Notes under the pieces: generated by a model | The model's database searches: none | What the model saw: only the letters and a program-made list of their open reading frames with translations | Told to the model about the DNA's origin: nothing | Program-made: the position numbers and the translations under genes | Source of the DNA: Allosphingosinicella sp. | GTDB lineage: Bacteria; Pseudomonadota; Alphaproteobacteria; Sphingomonadales; Sphingomonadaceae | Assembly (NCBI GenBank): GCA_030146745.1 | Contig: JASLBD010000052.1 | Span: forward strand, 1-5,593 | Direction: 5' to 3' | DNA length: 5,593 bases | Shown here: positions 3,182 through 5,593 of the stretch, piece by piece | Layout: the number at the start of each line of letters is the position of its first letter | How positions within the stretch are numbered: position 1 is the stretch's first letter

Positions 3182-5593
3182 TCAGAGGATGAAGTCGCCC
3201 GCCCCGAGCGGCACCGCCCCCTGCAGGGTGAGAGCGATGACGAGGTCGGCGACGCTGTCGCCGTTCACGTCGCCTTCGACGAACCATGTGCCGCCCTGCT
3301 CATAGGCTCGAAGCTGTCCGGCCGAGCCGGTGAACGCGCCCGACCCGATCCAGTTGAACGCCTGGTTGCCGGCAGTGAGAGTGTCGGCGTCGATCCGGTC
3401 GAGCTCGATCTTGTCGGTGCCCGGCGTGAAGTCGAGGATATGGTCCGTCGACGCCGCCGTGGACTCTGCGGCGTTCTGGTAGCGGAAGGCGTCCGCGCCG
3501 CCGTTGCCCGCCAGCGTGTCGGCGCCGAGATTGCCGTGGATGAGGTCGTTCAGAGCTCCGCCCTTCAGAGTGTCGGAAGCCTTGCCCCCGAACAGGCGAA
3601 GCATGCCGTCCGTCTCCGCGCTCGCGTCGAGCGCCATCGTCTCCGTGGCCATCAGCAGGGCGCCGGACACCGTCAGAACCTGGCCCGGATTCACGATCGC
3701 GTCGGAGAGGGTGAGATTGTAGTCGAACTCCGTGCCGCCGCCCCTCGCGTAGCGCTCGTCCGTCGCCGAGGTGAGGGTGAGGTTCTCGATGTTGGTGAAG
3801 AGGCCCGTATAGCCCGGAGCGTTGAAGTCGATCGTGTAGTTCCCTCTCAGGAACATGCCGTCATAGCCGGCGCCGCCGTTCACCGTGTCTCCGCTCGCGA
3901 ACCTTTCCTCGGCGTAGAAGAAGATGTCGTTGCCGAGGCCGCCGGTCAGGGTGTCCGTCCCCTTGCCGCCGTAGACGACGAAGAGCGCGTCCGTCTCCGC
4001 CGAGCCGTCGAAGGTGAAGTCCTCGCCGGCGAGCAGGGCGGCGCCGTTGATCCGCGCCTGGACGCCGGCGGCGAAGTTCGAGTCGTGGATGGTCAGCGCG
4101 TAATCGTGGCGGTTGCCGCTCGCCCCGCCGAAGACGATATTGCTCCCCGCCAGGATCGAGATGTTCTCGATCTGGGTGACGTTGGCGGTCAGCGCCAGCG
4201 AACCGTAGGCGCCCTGGAGGATGAGCGTGTCGGTGCCCTCGCCGCCGTTGACCACATCGGCCGAGGTCAGAGCGCCGATGAAGAAGATGTTGTCGCTGCC
4301 GGCGCCGGCATTCACAATGTCGTTGCCGCCGTCGTGGAGACGAAGCACGTCGTTGCCGCCGCCGCCGGTAACGGTGTTGTCCCCGCTGTTGCCGCGGAAA
4401 TCGTGGGCGACGTCGGACGTGGCGGTCAGGTTCTCGACGTTCGGAAGACCCACGAGGCTGTAGACGGTCAGCGCGGTGCGCACCTCGTCGGTGCCCCAGC
4501 CGGCAATTTCCTCGACCACGTCCGAAGCGCTGTCGAGGACATAGGCGTCATCCCCCTGGCCCCCCGCCATGCTATCCACTCCGGCGCCGCCGTCGAGCAG
4601 GTCGTTGCCCCCGTCGCCGCTCAGAGTGTCGCCGCCGTCGCGGCCGAGCAGGACGTCGTCGCCGTCCCCGCCCGCAAGCACGTCCGCCCCGGCGCTTCCG
4701 TAGAGGCCGTCGCCGCGCTCGCTGCCGATCACCGTCTCGAAGCCGCCGACGATCCCGGCATTGCCGTAGCCGTCGGCGATCGTGCCGCTGCCGAGATCGA
4801 CCTGCCAGCCGAATGCCGTTCCGCTCGCGACCTGGGCGATTCCGTCGTCGTCGCTGTCCGGAAGCAGCCAGCCGGCGCCGCTGGAGAGCTGAAGGCGGTC
4901 GTTCCCCGCGCCGGCGTCGACCAGGGCGGGCGCCGCGGTGAGGTTGATCCGATCATCCCCGCCGAAGCCGTAGATCGTGTCGCCGCGGCTGGCGCCCAGC
5001 AGATTGTCCTCGTCATTGCCGTAGAAGGTATCGGCGAAGGCGGTGCTGCCGCTTATGCCTTCGATGCTGACCATCGACTCGGCATTGCCGAAGCCGTCAT
5101 TCGCGATGATGCCGTTACGCAGGTCCGCCACCGCCGACTGGGTCGCGAACACATCGGCAAAGCCGACGAGGTCGCCATCCTCGTTGCCGAATATGTCGAA
5201 CGGATTCTCGGCGCCGCCGTCGAAGCTGTCGACGCCCGCGCCCCCCGCCAGATAATCGTTGCCGTCGCCGCCGAACAGTTGGTCGTCGCCGCCCTCGCCG
5301 GCGAGGGAATCGCGGCCGTCGCCGCCGTGGAGGACATTGGCCGTCCCATTGCCGCGGATGACGTCGGACATGTCGCTGCCGACGACCTTCTCGAAGCCGG
5401 CGACGCTGCCATAATCGTAATAATAGAAATAGCCGTCCTGAATCAGTCCCGAGCCGAGGTCGACATACCAGCCGAGCGGCATCTCGAAGGCCAGGTGGGA
5501 CCCGTCGCCGTCCATGTCCGGCTCGTACCAGGCGCCGTCCGACCGCAGCACGAGCGTGTCGGTGCCGGCGCCGCCGTCGGCGAGGGTGGGGCG
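3182..5593 (-). CDS. RTX calcium-binding protein with serralysin-type C-terminal secretion domain (5' end outside window)
   Basis: The frame is open from the window edge to a TGA at 3184..3182, giving 803 residues without the N-terminus. A GTG at 5551 lies inside the frame and is probably not the start, because 14 further RTX-like codons precede it. Order of parts: a DxDxDG loop and GWYVDLGSG linker; four GGxGxDxUx nonapeptides (5213..5362); a second linker; a short array (4886..4999); a repeat of the DxDxDG/GWQVDLGSG linker; the longest array (4532..4705); a DEVRTALT...NVENLT module; then two ~125-residue tandem modules. The C-terminus (3185..3559) matches the serralysin C-terminal domain pattern and ends in DFIL, a type I secretion style terminus. 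The family folds as a calcium-bound beta-roll after export. No catalytic domain is visible. The downstream gene is a C-terminal paralogue in the same reading phase. RTX identity is near certain; the biological role is unknown. Confidence 0.95.
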   Translation of the reverse strand, partial: RPTLADGGAGTDTLVLRSDGAWYEPDMDGDGSHLAFEMPLGWYVDLGSGLIQDGYFYYYDYGSVAGFEKVVGSDMSDVIRGNGTANVLHGGDGRDSLAGEGGDDQLFGGDGNDYLAGGAGVDSFDGGAENPFDIFGNEDGDLVGFADVFATQSAVADLRNGIIANDGFGNAESMVSIEGISGSTAFADTFYGNDEDNLLGASRGDTIYGFGGDDRINLTAAPALVDAGAGNDRLQLSSGAGWLLPDSDDDGIAQVASGTAFGWQVDLGSGTIADGYGNAGIVGGFETVIGSERGDGLYGSAGADVLAGGDGDDVLLGRDGGDTLSGDGGNDLLDGGAGVDSMAGGQGDDAYVLDSASDVVEEIAGWGTDEVRTALTVYSLVGLPNVENLTATSDVAHDFRGNSGDNTVTGGGGNDVLRLHDGGNDIVNAGAGSDNIFFIGALTSADVVNGGEGTDTLILQGAYGSLALTANVTQIENISILAGSNIVFGGASGNRHDYALTIHDSNFAAGVQARINGAALLAGEDFTFDGSAETDALFVVYGGKGTDTLTGGLGNDIFFYAEERFASGDTVNGGAGYDGMFLRGNYTIDFNAPGYTGLFTNIENLTLTSATDERYARGGGTEFDYNLTLSDAIVNPGQVLTVSGALLMATETMALDASAETDGMLRLFGGKASDTLKGGALNDLIHGNLGADTLAGNGGADAFRYQNAAESTAASTDHILDFTPGTDKIELDRIDADTLTAGNQAFNWIGSGAFTGSAGQLRAYEQGGTWFVEGDVNGDSVADLVIALTLQGAVPLGAGDFIL
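3185..3559 (-). other. Serralysin-type C-terminal domain and type I secretion signal
   Basis: These are the last 125 residues of the upstream protein. They follow the family pattern in order: GADTLAGNGGADAFRY, a D-x-I-x-DF segment followed by GTDKIELDRIDA, then QAFNWIGSGAFTGSAGQLR, GDVNGDSVADLVI and a terminal DFIL. The GDVNGDSVAD segment resembles a DxNxDxxxD calcium loop, with serine where the family usually has glycine. In this family the uncleaved C-terminus is read by the ABC transporter of the type I exporter; no exporter genes lie in this window. Confidence 0.85.
3536..3883 (-). repeat. ~125-residue non-RTX module, second copy (upstream gene)
   Basis: It runs from VNGGAGYDGMFLRGNY through NIENLTLTS, FDYNLTLSD, LTVSGALLMATETMALDAS, AETDGMLRLFGGK and DTLKGG to LNDLIHG. 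The landmark order is the same as in the first copy, but most other residues differ, so the internal duplication is much older than the sharing of this region between the two genes. Confidence 0.8.
3598..4083. repeat. Direct repeat, copy 2 (in upstream RTX gene)
   Basis: This is the partner of 1..486, in the same orientation and codon phase. It covers the end of the first and most of the second ~125-residue tandem module, including the runs NFAAGVQARINGAALLAGED and DGMFLRGNYTIDFNAPGY shared by both proteins. Weaker protein-level homology continues to about 4390 (matching about 790 in the other gene). Confidence 0.93.
3884..4252 (-). repeat. ~125-residue non-RTX module, first copy (upstream gene)
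   Basis: It runs from VNGGEGTDTLILQG through QIENISIL, DYALTIHD, INGAALLAGEDFTFDGSAET and YGGKGTDTLTGG to GNDIFFYAEERF. It recurs immediately downstream with the same landmarks about 127 residues later. Similar ILQG/NIEN/DY-LT/SAETD segments are, from memory, common in alphaproteobacterial RTX proteins, but I cannot name a domain family with certainty. Confidence 0.8.
4532..4705 (-). repeat. Central RTX array of the upstream gene
   Basis: Contains GSAGADVLAG, GGDGDDVLLG, GDGGNDLLDG, GGAGVDSMAG and GGQGDDAYVLD in succession. It is followed by SDVVEE...GTDEVRTALT and NVENLT, an arrangement common after RTX arrays in secreted proteobacterial proteins. Confidence 0.92.
5213..5362 (-). repeat. 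RTX array in the N-terminal part of the upstream gene
   Basis: Contains GGDGRDSLAG, GEGGDDQLFG, GGDGNDYLAG and GGAGVDSFDG in direct succession, following the SDMSDVIRGN linker. These are canonical GGxGxDxUx repeats. Confidence 0.92.

Noticed and set aside
2652..3287. 211-codon minus-strand frame spanning the spacer
   Set aside because: It overlaps both real genes out of frame and includes the palindrome translated as SVIPAFAGTT, a typical artefact of this kind of dispersed repeat.
5549..5551. GTG as start codon of the upstream gene
   Set aside because: The frame stays open to the window edge with RTX-like sequence (ADGGAGTDTL) before it, so the real start lies outside.

Overview
The window is GC-rich (roughly two-thirds G+C by eye) and is filled by two long, same-strand (minus) genes for acidic, glycine/aspartate-rich RTX proteins. 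These are hemolysin-type calcium-binding nonapeptide-repeat proteins, of the kind exported by type I secretion. Both genes are cut by the window. The upstream gene (3182..5593) lacks its 5' end and has its natural C-terminus. The downstream gene (1..3019) has its start and lacks its 3' end. A 162-base spacer with a strong palindrome separates them. The window shows no tRNA, rRNA, CRISPR array, insertion sequence or transporter gene.

The organism is probably an alphaproteobacterium, perhaps a sphingomonad. This is an inference from the GC content, the style of the RTX modules, and the spacer palindrome with core CCCGGC-GAAA-GCCGGG, which resembles short dispersed repeats common in such genomes. 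No marker gene confirms it.

Layout, read in the direction of transcription (right to left): (1) 5593..3182 holds RTX arrays alternating with a GW-x-VDLGSG linker module, then a NVENLT module, a tandem pair of about 125-residue modules, and a serralysin-type C-terminal secretion domain ending in DFIL. (2) 3181..3020 is the spacer with the palindrome and the ribosome binding site of the next gene. (3) 3019..1 starts at GTG. It encodes three rounds of [about 85-residue non-RTX module + RTX array], then the same tandem 125-residue modules as the first gene, running off the window.

The two genes are paralogues over their C-terminal portions. About 486 bases (1..486 and 3598..4083) align without a gap at about 91-92% identity by hand count, and similarity drops sharply beyond position ~486. 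This points to recent duplication or gene conversion of one module. Neither visible portion has a recognisable catalytic domain, so secreted structural, adhesive or matrix proteins are more likely than enzymes. That remains an inference, because the N-terminus of the first protein lies outside the window.
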